Origin: Pseudomonadota bacterium
GTDB taxonomy: Bacteria; Pseudomonadota; Alphaproteobacteria; Rhizobiales; Rhizobiaceae
Direction of reading: 5' to 3'
Length of the DNA: 27,155 bases
Assembly: GCA_023399465.1 (NCBI GenBank)
Contig: JAEWPB010000067.1
Location: forward strand, 1-27,155
Made by a program: the position numbers and the translations under genes. Within the stretch, counting starts at the first letter, position 1; every line of letters begins with the position of its first letter. The notes below the pieces were generated by a model. It saw only the letters and a list, made by a program, of their open reading frames with translations. It ran no database searches and was not told where the DNA came from. Shown here piece by piece: positions 1-6,809 of this stretch.

Positions 1-158
1 TCATGGTCATCACCGTGGTTGCCTACCTGCTTTCGCTGCCCTTCGGGGCACGGTCGTGGAAACGTCGCTACGGAACCCTGACCGTGGGCGATACCACGAC
101 CGATACGAACCATCGCCCCGAGCATGAAGACGGCGACGACATCGACAAGCATATCTAA
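1..158 (+). CDS. C-terminal end of a membrane protein (partial)
   Basis: The reading frame is open from the window edge and ends in TAA at 156-158. About 51 codons are visible. The first 15 or so residues are hydrophobic (ITVVAYLLSLPFG) and look like the last transmembrane helix. A basic stretch (RSWKRRYG) follows, consistent with a positively charged cytoplasmic edge, and then a polar, His/Asp/Glu-rich tail ending in DKHI. I do not recognise the family from this fragment. A long perfect hairpin lies 40 bp after the stop, so the gene probably ends its transcription unit here. The start lies outside the window. The assignment as coding rests on the open frame, the membrane-helix-plus-charged-tail pattern and the downstream hairpin. 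Confidence 0.6.
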   Translation, partial: MVITVVAYLLSLPFGARSWKRRYGTLTVGDTTTDTNHRPEHEDGDDIDKHI

Positions 159-198
159 CTACAACACGGGATCGACTTATTCCCGGCAAGTATTCCCA

Positions 199-235
199 AT
201 CGCGCCGCGTCTTCGAGAAGAAGACGCGGCGCGAT
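199..235 (+). terminator. Perfect 16-bp stem-loop after the first gene
   Basis: The arms 199-214 and 220-235 are perfectly complementary (ATCGCGCCGCGTCTTC and its reverse complement) around a 5-base loop, GAGAA. The hairpin sits 40 bp past the upstream stop. Only a short T stretch (GCATTTC) follows, so it is a hairpin terminator with a weak U-tract or an mRNA 3'-end stabiliser. Both strands fold equally well. Confidence 0.6.
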
Positions 236-423
236 GCATTTCGGCCACTACTTCGCTCAATCAATAACTTTTCGACGTCAACTTCACCAAAAGGATGCTG
301 AAAGCGTCTGTTCGCGCCTCTCTTTTGTCACGATTGCTGCCGAGAGAAGCGTTCTCGCCGGATGCACGAATCAACCATCGGTTTGTCACGGACGGAGACG
401 ATTTTCCTGGAGGTAACGAGGAG
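236..423. other. Non-coding stretch upstream of the small protein gene
   Basis: No gene with convincing support lies here. The frame of the downstream small protein stays open back to an ATG at 295, but that ATG has no clear ribosome-binding site, while the ATG at 424 has a strong one. The stretch probably holds the promoter and 5' leader of the small gene. I could not identify a clear -35/-10 pair. Confidence 0.4.
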
Positions 424-564
424 ATGACCGTGAAGACGCATGACAAGGCGAATACCCAGCACCAGAAGACCGATCTCGCCAGCCAGTATCGCCCGCTCGG
501 CCTCAAGGCGGTGCTCGCGGCAGCCCTGATGCTGAAGCCGGCGGCCGGCAAGAAGCGGGCCTGA
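424..564 (+). CDS. Conserved-type small basic protein, 46 aa
   Basis: The start at 424 is preceded by GGAGGTAACGAGGAG, a strong and nearly doubled Shine-Dalgarno sequence, which is the main evidence for translation. The protein has a polar N-terminal half (MTVKTHDKANTQHQ), then DLASQYRPLGLKAVLAAAL, then a basic C-terminus (AAGKKRA). The block YRPLGLKAVLAAALM could form a short amphipathic helix, too short and too flanked by charge to be a sure membrane helix. I recall short rhizobial proteins with a similar YRPLGLKAV block, but no function. The stop is followed by a GC-rich hairpin, and the next gene converges. An upstream in-frame ATG at 295 would give 89 aa but lacks a good ribosome site. 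Confidence 0.65.
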   Translation: MTVKTHDKANTQHQKTDLASQYRPLGLKAVLAAALMLKPAAGKKRA

Positions 565-574
565 TCCGGCCTGC

Positions 575-598
575 CCCGCCGGGCGATGCCTCGGCGGG
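575..598. terminator. GC-rich hairpin between convergent genes
   Basis: CCCGCCG at 575-581 pairs with CGGCGGG at 592-598. Inside it, GGC at 582-584 can pair with GCC at 588-590, leaving a GAT loop and one bulged T. It lies between the ends of the small protein gene and the leftward LysE gene, so it could serve both strands. No U-tract is present, so termination is inferred from position and stem strength. Confidence 0.45.
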
Positions 599-611
599 TC
601 CGCCGCTCACG

Positions 612-1232
612 TCAGGCTGCGAAGAACTGGCGGAGAAGGCTCAATGCCAGAAGGCTCATGACCACGCCGATCAGCACGTCGAGAACCCGCCAGGCGGCGG
701 GTTTGGCAAAGACCGGGATCAGCAGCTGGGCGCCGTAGCCGAGGGTAAAGAACCACACGAAGGACGCCAGGACTGCGCCGGCCCCATAAGCAAGCCGGGC
801 ACTGCCCTCATAGCCAGCCGACAGGCTGCCGAGCAGCACCACCGTATCAAGATAGACATGCGGATTGAGGAAGGTGAAGGCGAGGCAGGCCGCGACCGCC
901 GCCTTCAGCCCCATCTTTTCCGGCGCGCCGGCGGTCATCCCGCCGGTGGTCATCGCCCGGCGAAACGCCATCACCGCATAGGCGCCGAGGAACAGGGCGC
1001 CGCCGAGCGTGACGACGGAGATCATACGTGGCGACTGCGCGACGAGCGTTCCCAGACCGGCAACGCCAGCGGCGATCAGCAGCGCGTCGGACAGCGCGCA
1101 GATGAAGCAGAGGATGAAGACGTGCTGGCGTATCAACCCCTGTCGAAGGATGAAGGCGTTCTGTGCGCCGATGGCGATGATGAGAGAGGCACCGAGAAAG
1201 AAACCGGATGCCGCGGCGGAAATCAATGACAT
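612..1232 (-). CDS. LysE/ArgO-family amino-acid exporter
   Basis: This 206-aa integral membrane protein has six hydrophobic segments, the usual size and layout of LysE/ArgO exporters, which move basic amino acids (lysine, arginine or analogues) out of the cell. Family marks include GAQNAFILRQGL at residues 22-33 in the first helix region and NPHVYLDTVVLLGSL at about 123-137. Residues 95-110 form a polar loop. The start at 1232 is preceded by a modest AGGA about 11 bases upstream. ArgO and LysE genes are often next to a LysR-type regulator (argP/lysG), but none is present here. Substrate specificity (lysine, arginine or another amino acid) cannot be read from sequence. Family assignment is firm, the particular substrate is not. 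Confidence 0.9.
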   Translation of the reverse strand: MSLISAAASGFFLGASLIIAIGAQNAFILRQGLIRQHVFILCFICALSDALLIAAGVAGLGTLVAQSPRMISVVTLGGALFLGAYAVMAFRRAMTTGGMTAGAPEKMGLKAAVAACLAFTFLNPHVYLDTVVLLGSLSAGYEGSARLAYGAGAVLASFVWFFTLGYGAQLLIPVFAKPAAWRVLDVLIGVVMSLLALSLLRQFFAA

Positions 1233-1328
1233 GCTGAACTAGGTCCTGGATGAATATCTGGAGCTTGAAAATCAATGGCTGCGGCAGGCACCGCCACGCA
1301 CGGCGGCGGGAAATGCCAAAGCTCCTCA

Positions 1329-2099
1329 TCAAAAGAGAGACATCTGGCCGTTGCCTTTCTTTTTCTTCTTTTCGACCACGGACGCAGCCGGCGCTGCGAG
1401 CGCCACCGGTTCCTGTATCTCGGGGCCGACATTGGCGACCTTATTGACCTTGTCGGAAACCGGAATGGCCTCGAAGTAATCATCGCCGACCGGCTTCATC
1501 AGGTCCTCCACATCGCGTGGCTCCTGCGTGCGACAATCGAGCCAGCGCGAAAAATCCTCAGGCTCGATCACGACGGGCATGCGGTCGTGAATGCGGGCGA
1601 TTGCCGGATTGGCCGATGTGGTGAGGATCGCGGCTGTATCGACTTCCGATCCATCGGCGGAAGACCAGGTTTCCATCAGCCCGGCGAAAGCGATGATGCC
1701 GCCCCGCTTCGGCCTGATCCAGTAGGCTTGCGACTTCTCGCCGCTCTCCTTCGGGGGCCGGTGCCATTCATAGAAGCCGGACGCAGGAACAAGCACCCGG
1801 CGATGGCGCATCGCCGCCCGGAACGAGGCCTTGGTGATGGCGCTTTCCGAGCGCGCGTTGATCAGCAGTGGAAAATCCCCGGGATCCTTCACCCAGCCCG
1901 GGATCAGCCCCCAGCGCGCCAGTAGCGCCCGCCGTTCCGGCATGTTGCTGCCGGGCTTCTGCTTCTCCCCGGCCATGACGATGAGGATCGGCTGGGTCGG
2001 GGCGATGTTGTAGCGTTCCGGAAATCCCTCGAGATCGAGAAGTCCGAACAACTCCGCCACTTCCTCCGGTGTCGCCGTTACTGCAAATCTTCCGCACAT
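1329..2099 (-). CDS. SRAP-domain protein (YedK/HMCES family, SOS response-associated peptidase)
   Basis: This 256-aa protein begins MCGRF. After removal of Met1, Cys2 becomes the N-terminal residue that, in the YedK/HMCES family, forms a thiazolidine crosslink with abasic sites in single-stranded DNA and protects them. The other active-site positions are visible: Asn81 in NARSES, Glu111 in GFYEW and His171 in HDRMPV. YNIAPTQ at 30-36 is a further family mark. The last 30 residues are a low-complexity tail (Ala/Val, then a run of Lys, then GNGQMSLF) beyond the SRAP fold. The closing QMSLF resembles a sliding-clamp binding peptide (QxxLF), which would suit a protein acting at replication forks; this is inference. 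It stands alone, leftward, between lysE and ynfA. Confidence 0.93.
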   Translation of the reverse strand: MCGRFAVTATPEEVAELFGLLDLEGFPERYNIAPTQPILIVMAGEKQKPGSNMPERRALLARWGLIPGWVKDPGDFPLLINARSESAITKASFRAAMRHRRVLVPASGFYEWHRPPKESGEKSQAYWIRPKRGGIIAFAGLMETWSSADGSEVDTAAILTTSANPAIARIHDRMPVVIEPEDFSRWLDCRTQEPRDVEDLMKPVGDDYFEAIPVSDKVNKVANVGPEIQEPVALAAPAASVVEKKKKKGNGQMSLF

Positions 2100-2144
2100 G
2101 GAAATGTCTTCGCACCCGATCCCCGCCCGGTCAAGGACGGAGCA

Positions 2145-2465
2145 TCAGGTCCGCGGGCCAAAGAGGATGATCAGCGTACCGAGCACGCAGACGGCAGCGC
2201 CGGCCAGATCCCAACGATCCGGCATGCGGCTTTCGGCGAGCCACAGCCACAGGATCGATGACGCCACGTAGATCCCGCCATAGGCGGCGTAGGCCCGCCC
2301 GGCCGTTTCCGTCGGCACCAGCGTCAGGGCCCAGGCGAATATCGCCAGCGATATCATGCCCGGCACCAGCCAGAGCACCGACTTGCCGAGGCGCAGCCAC
2401 GCCCAGAACGCAAAGCAACCGGCAATTTCCCCAAGCGCGGCAACCGCATAAATGGCATAGATCAT
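2145..2465 (-). CDS. YnfA (UPF0060) family small membrane protein
   Basis: This 106-aa protein has four predicted transmembrane helices. Its motifs are typical of YnfA: GEIAGCFAFWAWL near the N-terminus, ISLAIFAWALTLVP, AGRAYAAYGGIYVASSILWLW and a final ILFGPRT. YnfA proteins resemble small multidrug resistance transporters in size and topology, but their physiological substrate is not settled. I chose the ATG at 2465 because family members begin right at the first helix (MIYAIYA) and GGAG lies about 10 bases upstream. An in-frame ATG at 2486 (MGRSGLS extension) also has a GAGGGG just before it and cannot be excluded. It is divergent from the Nudix gene. Confidence 0.88.
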   Translation of the reverse strand: MIYAIYAVAALGEIAGCFAFWAWLRLGKSVLWLVPGMISLAIFAWALTLVPTETAGRAYAAYGGIYVASSILWLWLAESRMPDRWDLAGAAVCVLGTLIILFGPRT

Positions 2466-2646
2466 CGACAGCCCGCTCCGTCCCATTTCCCCTCACAAGA
2501 CGCCCGCCGCCTTGAGCGTTGCAACCGGTTAAACTACATTCCGGCGCACACGCAAACCTCGAGATTCCCGCTTGCCGCGGTTTCGCTCCTTTTGCCCACA
2601 ACTCGCCGCCCGACCTATGATCACACGTCCCATCACGAGGAGCCCC

Positions 2647-3078
2647 ATGACCGCCCAACCTCAACCCGCCTCCTCCGGCATCCTGATCCGTGGCGAACGT
2701 CTATTGCTGGTGCGCCGCCGCAATCCACCGGCTGCCGACATGTATGCCTTTCCGGGCGGGCGGGCGGAGCCAGGCGAGACCCCGGAGGAAACAGCCATTC
2801 GTGAATTTGCCGAGGAGACCGGGATCGCGGTGCGCAATCCGGAACTGTTTGCGACCTATGACCTCAAGACCATCGCGCCGGATGGCAGCCACTCCTCGCA
2901 CTTCCTGCTCTCGGTTTTCCTGGTCGACGCCGATCCCGGGGCCGAGGCCGAAGCAGCGGACGACGCAGATGCCGCCGACTGGTTCACGCTGGAGGCAATC
3001 CGTAGCCTCCCCGTTCCTTCGAGTGTTCTTGAATGTGTTGAAAAGCTTGCGGAAAACGGAAACTTGCGGCCGTTGTGA
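2647..3078 (+). CDS. Nudix hydrolase
   Basis: This 143-aa protein carries an exact Nudix box (GX5EX7REUXEEXGU) at residues 38-60, running from GRAEPGE to REFAEETGI. The box binds the divalent metal and positions water for attack on a nucleoside diphosphate linked to X. The preceding ADMYAFPGG and the N-terminal GILIRGERLLLVRRR are also typical. The start at 2647 has GAGGAG 4-10 bases upstream; an earlier in-frame ATG at 2617 has none. The substrate (damaged nucleotide, ADP-ribose, NADH or another) is not predictable. The next gene follows 46 bases later in the same direction, so the two may share a transcript. Unlike the regulator at 6802, the catalytic box here is complete. Confidence 0.9.
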   Translation: MTAQPQPASSGILIRGERLLLVRRRNPPAADMYAFPGGRAEPGETPEETAIREFAEETGIAVRNPELFATYDLKTIAPDGSHSSHFLLSVFLVDADPGAEAEAADDADAADWFTLEAIRSLPVPSSVLECVEKLAENGNLRPL

Positions 3079-3124
3079 CCACAGGCGGCTTGCCAGAATC
3101 AGCGCTCAGGCATCAACTAGGCGC

Positions 3125-3580
3125 ATGTTCGCTTTTCGATTCCATAGCCGCGGCCTGCTGCTCAGCGCCCTGATCGCAGCGGCGTCTCCCGTCTGCGCGC
3201 TTGCGCAGAACGAGCCACCTGCCAATCCGGCACCGGAAGGGCCGCCATCTCCGGTCGCCCCGCCGGCGGGAGCTTCGGCGCCCTACGACGACAAGCTGAC
3301 GCGGCTTTCGGAAATCCTCGGCTCGGTCCACTACCTGCGCAACCTCTGCAACCCGGGCAAGGAGGACGAGTGGCGCGCTGCCATGCAGCAACTGCTGGAG
3401 AAGGAAACCGAAAGCGAACCGAAGCGCCGCGAGCGGCTGACAGCGGCATTCAACCGCGGCTACCGCTCTTTCGCATCCGTTTACACCAACTGCACCGCCG
3501 CTGCGCGCGTCGCCGAGGAGCGATACCGTAACGAAGGTGCAACACTCGCCACAGAAATCGTCGCGCGCTTTGGAAATTAA
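3125..3580 (+). CDS. TIGR02301-family exported protein
   Basis: This 151-aa protein has a clear Sec signal peptide: a basic start (MFAFRFHSRG), a hydrophobic core (LLLSALIAAASPV) and cleavage probably after ALA at residue 27. A proline- and alanine-rich linker (residues 29-53) leads to a charged helical domain. Two well-separated cysteines, Cys75 (LRNLCNP) and Cys123 (YTNCTAA), match the description of TIGR02301, an alphaproteobacterial family with two conserved cysteines thought to form a disulfide. Its function is unknown; a periplasmic location is inferred from the signal peptide. The ribosome-binding site at the chosen ATG is weak. It follows the Nudix gene. Confidence 0.82.
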   Translation: MFAFRFHSRGLLLSALIAAASPVCALAQNEPPANPAPEGPPSPVAPPAGASAPYDDKLTRLSEILGSVHYLRNLCNPGKEDEWRAAMQQLLEKETESEPKRRERLTAAFNRGYRSFASVYTNCTAAARVAEERYRNEGATLATEIVARFGN

Positions 3581-3685
3581 CGATTTATTCACCCCTTTCC
3601 ACAGCCAGCCGTGCTGAAATGAGAAAAGGCTGTTAAAGTCGTTAACTGCGCGGTAAGTACACGAGACGCTCTCGAGGAATGAAAA

Positions 3686-3943
3686 ATGGTACCAAGCCTC
3701 AACGACATCGATGACATGATCGTGCACGAAAAGAAGCAGGTCGCTCTGGAGTACCAGAACGAGGCATGGGCTGACGGCATGGCTGATGGCATCGAGCCGG
3801 AGATCATTGCCGATGCAGCTTTCGCACTCGCGATGCGCGAAACCATCCGCATTCACGGTGAAGACGGCGCCGAGGCAATGCTTGAATCCCTTCGCGAGCG
3901 CATGCTCGCCGGCGAGTTCTCCCCGAAGCGCATCGTCCAGTAA
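3686..3943 (+). CDS. Small acidic protein of unknown function, 85 aa
   Basis: The start has GAGGAA about 8 bases upstream and a highly regular reading frame. The protein is soluble, acidic and predicted mostly helical: SLNDIDDMIVHEKKQVALEY, then WADGMADGIEPEIIADAAF, then MRETIRIHGEDGAEAMLESL. There is no signal peptide, no cysteine and no recognised catalytic motif. It ends 18 bases before the next gene, an exported protein, so the two are likely co-transcribed. I know of no function. The repeated DGMADGIEPE and the heptad-like spacing suggest a small helical-bundle or partner protein, which is inference only. Confidence 0.75.
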   Translation: MVPSLNDIDDMIVHEKKQVALEYQNEAWADGMADGIEPEIIADAAFALAMRETIRIHGEDGAEAMLESLRERMLAGEFSPKRIVQ

Positions 3944-3961
3944 GCGGTCGGAGGCTTCACA

Positions 3962-4735
3962 ATGCCGGCTGCATTCAAGAGCGCGACGCGCTCTGCATTG
4001 ACATCCCTGTTCGTTTCCTGCGCCTTCGCGGCAACGATTTTTCTGGGCCAGCCTCATGCGGCGCTTGCTCTTTCCGAGCTTCAGGGCGCCCCGGCCGAGC
4101 AGACCGCCCAGCAAGGTCCGCCGGCCACTGGCGAGCCGCAATCCGAGACGCCCGATTATGAAGAAGATCCCGCCCCCGGAGCAACGGGCCTTCCACTTCC
4201 CGATCCGCTGATCGACCGGAGCGCCGGGCGCGCCGGGGCGACAGAGACCACGCCGGACAACGCGGCGCCGGTGGAAGTCATTCGCGACATCGAAAAGGCC
4301 CCCGCGGCGGTGCAACGCATGCGGCAACTGATCATCGAGGCGGCCGCTTCCGGTGACATCAAGCGCCTGCGTCCGCTGATGAACCCGGGCCCGAACCAGA
4401 CCCAGGTCGCGTTCGGCGAAACGGTCGACGATCCGATCGAGTATCTGAAATCGGTATCGGGCGATTCCGATGGGATCGAGATCCTCGCCATCCTCCTCGA
4501 CATCGTATCGACCGGCTTCGTTCACGTCGGCAAAGGCACGGCCGACGAGGCCTATGTCTGGCCTTACTTTACCGAAAAGTCGTTGCCCGCGCTGACCCCG
4601 CCCGAGAAGGTAGAACTCCTGCGCATTGTAACTGCAGGAGATTTTGCCGACATGCTGGAATTCGGCGGCTACAACTTCTATCGCATCGGCATTACCCCCG
4701 ACGGCCAGTGGAAATTTTTCGTTGCCGGTGATTGA
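3962..4735 (+). CDS. Exported protein of unknown function, 257 aa
   Basis: A signal peptide is visible: basic N-region, hydrophobic core around residues 12-28, and cleavage near HAALA at 33-36. Residues 40-105 are a low-complexity Pro/Gln/Glu/Gly linker (for example PATGEPQSETPDYEEDPAPG). A folded domain follows at about 105-257, with VIRDIEKAPAAVQRMRQLI, SGDIKRLRPLMNPG, and a C-terminal FGGYNFYRIGITPDGQWKFF. The final part (YFTEKSLPALTPPEKVELLRIV and PDGQWKFFVAGD) resembles small periplasmic alpha/beta domains, but I cannot name the family. It lies 18 bases after the 85-aa gene and is followed by a perfect hairpin, so the pair probably forms one unit. Confidence 0.8.
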   Translation: MPAAFKSATRSALTSLFVSCAFAATIFLGQPHAALALSELQGAPAEQTAQQGPPATGEPQSETPDYEEDPAPGATGLPLPDPLIDRSAGRAGATETTPDNAAPVEVIRDIEKAPAAVQRMRQLIIEAAASGDIKRLRPLMNPGPNQTQVAFGETVDDPIEYLKSVSGDSDGIEILAILLDIVSTGFVHVGKGTADEAYVWPYFTEKSLPALTPPEKVELLRIVTAGDFADMLEFGGYNFYRIGITPDGQWKFFVAGD

Positions 4736-4737
4736 TC

Positions 4738-4759
4738 GGTCGGCAAACGCTTGCCGATC
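4738..4759 (+). terminator. Hairpin after the exported-protein gene
   Basis: TCGGCAA (4740-4746) pairs with TTGCCGA (4751-4757) around the loop ACGC. A G-T wobble and one more G-C pair extend the stem to 4738/4759. It begins three bases after the stop codon at 4735. There is no U-tract, so it may be an attenuating or 3'-end-protecting hairpin. Confidence 0.45.
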
Positions 4760-4810
4760 GCCGCTGAAAACACTAGCTCATTCCGCAGACGAACGGGGAT
4801 GGGATCACCG

Positions 4811-5653
4811 ATGACGACCGCTTTTCTACCTGACCGCATCCTGCTGCATGTTACCGGGGCGGATGCCGAGAAGTTCCTGCAAGGCCTGATCACGACGGAC
4901 CTGGACAGCCTGCCAACCGACGAGGCCCGTCCGGGCGCCTTGCTGACGCCGCAGGGCAAGATCCTCTTTACCTTCCTGATCTGGCGGTCCGGCAGCGGCT
5001 TTATCCTCGACACCGACCGAGACCAGAGCGCCGCGCTGGCGCAGCGTCTTTCGATGTACAAGCTGCGTGCTGCCGTCGACGTCACGGCCGGCGAAAGCGA
5101 CGGCGTCACCCTTTCCTGGGACATCGAACGACCGTCAGGCAGCGTCGTCGACCATCGCTTCGCCAAGGCTGGCGTCGCGCTTTACCGCGTCCCCGGGCGA
5201 CATGGCGACGGCCCCGCCGCCTCCTATGACGCACTTCGCATCGCCAACGGCATCGCCGTATCCGGGCGCGACTACGCCCTGCAGGATGCCTTTCCGCACG
5301 ACGTGCTGATGGATCTGAACGGCGGGCTGTCGTTCAGGAAGGGCTGCTACATCGGTCAGGAAGTGATTTCGCGCATGCATCATCGCGGCACCGCCCGCCG
5401 CCGCGTCGTTATCGTTCAAGGCAATGCCGACCTGCCGCCTGGTGGCACCGACATCGTCATCGGCGGCAAGACCGCCGGCACTCTCGGCACGGTGATCGGA
5501 CCAGCCGCGCTCGCAATCGTGCGCATCGACCGGGTCGGCGAAGCGATTTCCGAGGGAACGCCGATCCTTGCCGGCGACGTGCCGGTCGAAGTCACGCTTC
5601 CGGCATGGTCCGGGCTGTCCTTCCCCGAAGCGGGCGACGAGGCGCAGTCGTGA
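4811..5653 (+). CDS. ygfZ: YgfZ/GcvT-type folate-binding Fe-S cluster maintenance protein
   Basis: This 280-aa protein of the GcvT-like fold shows the YgfZ signature KGCYIGQE at residues 177-184, with the conserved Cys179. YgfZ/IBA57 proteins bind tetrahydrofolate and help assemble or repair 4Fe-4S clusters in enzymes; they are not glycine-cleavage enzymes. Other marks are HVTGADAEKFLQGLITTDL at the N-terminus and GALLTPQGKIL at 42-52. I chose the ATG at 4811 because the protein then starts directly with the fold, and GGGGATGGGAT precedes it; an ATG at 4751 would add 20 atypical residues. Its GTGA end overlaps the start of the HD gene, so the two are translationally coupled. NadA, downstream in the window, is itself a 4Fe-4S enzyme. 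Confidence 0.9.
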   Translation: MTTAFLPDRILLHVTGADAEKFLQGLITTDLDSLPTDEARPGALLTPQGKILFTFLIWRSGSGFILDTDRDQSAALAQRLSMYKLRAAVDVTAGESDGVTLSWDIERPSGSVVDHRFAKAGVALYRVPGRHGDGPAASYDALRIANGIAVSGRDYALQDAFPHDVLMDLNGGLSFRKGCYIGQEVISRMHHRGTARRRVVIVQGNADLPPGGTDIVIGGKTAGTLGTVIGPAALAIVRIDRVGEAISEGTPILAGDVPVEVTLPAWSGLSFPEAGDEAQS

Positions 5654-6273
5654 AAGGCGCTGGCGCACCTCGTGCCTGGCAGCGCATGCTATCGGGGCGC
5701 CGGCTCGACCTTCTCGATCCGTCGCCACTCGACGTCGAACTCTCCGACATCGCCCACGGCCTTGCCCGTGTTGCCCGCTGGAACGGGCAGACCGCGGGAG
5801 ACCACGCCTTTTCCGTTGCCCAGCACAGCCTGATCGTCGAAGAGATCTTCCGTCGCTGCAACAAGCCGACGGCGGTGGAAATGCAGATGGCGCTGCTGCA
5901 CGACGCACCCGAATACGTGATCGGAGACATGATCTCGCCGTTCAAGTCGGTGGTCGGAGGCGGCTACAAGACCGTGGAAAAACGCCTCGAAAGCGCGGTC
6001 CACCTGCGGTTCGGCCTGCCTGCCCATCCTTCGCGCGATCTCAAGGACCGCATCAAGAAGGCCGACCGTATCGCCGCCTATTTCGAGGCCACGGAACTCG
6101 CCGGATTTTCCGCGGCCGAGGCCCAAAAGTTCTTCGGCCAGCCGCGCGGCATTACTCGTGACATGCTGCTGCTCGAGCCGCTGCCGGCGCTCGAGGCGCA
6201 GCGGTTGTTCTGCGCCCGCTTCGAGGAGATCGAGAGCGAGCGCATGGCCGCAGACCAGACAGGACGCCTCTGA
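5650..6273 (+). CDS. YfbR-like HD-domain phosphohydrolase
   Basis: This 207-aa protein starts with GTG at 5650, overlapping the TGA of the YgfZ gene (GTGA). GAGG lies about 10 bases upstream. The N-terminus (GAPRAWQRMLSGRRLDLLDP) is typical of this rhizobial group. Metal-binding residues of the HD fold can be placed: His59 in VAQHS, His84-Asp85 in LLHDAPEYVIGDM, and Asp139 in KKADRIAAYFEA. RW at 43-44 also matches the YfbR type. YfbR of E. coli is a 5'-deoxynucleotidase; whether this one cleaves deoxynucleotides, NMN or another nucleotide cannot be read from sequence. It is the second gene of a four-gene overlapping run that ends in nadQ. An ATG at 5605 inside ygfZ would add 15 unlikely residues. 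Confidence 0.88.
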   Translation: MKGAGAPRAWQRMLSGRRLDLLDPSPLDVELSDIAHGLARVARWNGQTAGDHAFSVAQHSLIVEEIFRRCNKPTAVEMQMALLHDAPEYVIGDMISPFKSVVGGGYKTVEKRLESAVHLRFGLPAHPSRDLKDRIKKADRIAAYFEATELAGFSAAEAQKFFGQPRGITRDMLLLEPLPALEAQRLFCARFEEIESERMAADQTGRL

Positions 6274-6809
6274 TGCCGATGATCATCGTTTCGCCGCTCG
6301 CCCGCATTGCCGAACTGGCCGTCAGGCATGGCGCGCGCGAAATGGTCAGCCTGCTTGCTGCCAACCAGGCCTTCCATCGACCGGCAGTGATTGCCAAAGA
6401 GCGCCACCTGCTGCTCGGCGTCAACGACATCACCTTCGCCGGGACCGGCGATCTCGTGGCGCCGCAGGAAGCCCATGTCGAGCAGATCATAGATTTCGCC
6501 CGCGAGTGGGACCAGTCGGCACCGCTGATCGTCCACTGCTGGATGGGCGTCTCGCGTTCGCCGGCCGCCGCCGTGATCGCCGCACTTGCGCTCGATCCGG
6601 AGCAGGACGATTTCGAACTCGCCCGCCGGCTTCGCCGCGCCTCGCCTTACGCGACCCCGAACAGCCGCCTGATCGAGATCGGCGATCGCATGCTCGGCCG
6701 CGAGGGCCGGCTTGTCGCCGCCATTCGCGAGATCGGGCGCGGCAAGGATGCCGACGGCAACGCGCCGTTCATGCTGCATCTCGGCGCGGAGATAACCGTT
6801 AATGGATGA
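6273..6809 (+). CDS. Tyrosine/dual-specificity phosphatase-like protein
   Basis: This 178-aa protein has the cysteine-based phosphatase loop HCWMGVSRS at residues 88-96: nucleophile Cys89 and phosphate-binding Arg95 in the CX5R arrangement, with the following Ser96. The upstream general-acid region would be around residues 52-60 (DITFAGTGD). The start ATG overlaps the stop of the HD gene by one base (TGATG), and its end overlaps nadQ by eight bases, so all three are likely translated from one mRNA. Substrate is unknown: phosphotyrosine protein, phosphoinositide-like or small phosphoester are all possible. Its place just before an NAD regulator may be functional or only a matter of gene packing. 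Confidence 0.85.
   Translation: MPMIIVSPLARIAELAVRHGAREMVSLLAANQAFHRPAVIAKERHLLLGVNDITFAGTGDLVAPQEAHVEQIIDFAREWDQSAPLIVHCWMGVSRSPAAAVIAALALDPEQDDFELARRLRRASPYATPNSRLIEIGDRMLGREGRLVAAIREIGRGKDADGNAPFMLHLGAEITVNG

Noticed and set aside
3113..4525. A 470-codon leftward open frame
   Set aside because: It covers three rightward genes that have signal peptides, good starts and coherent composition. Its protein is Arg/Gly-rich without domains.
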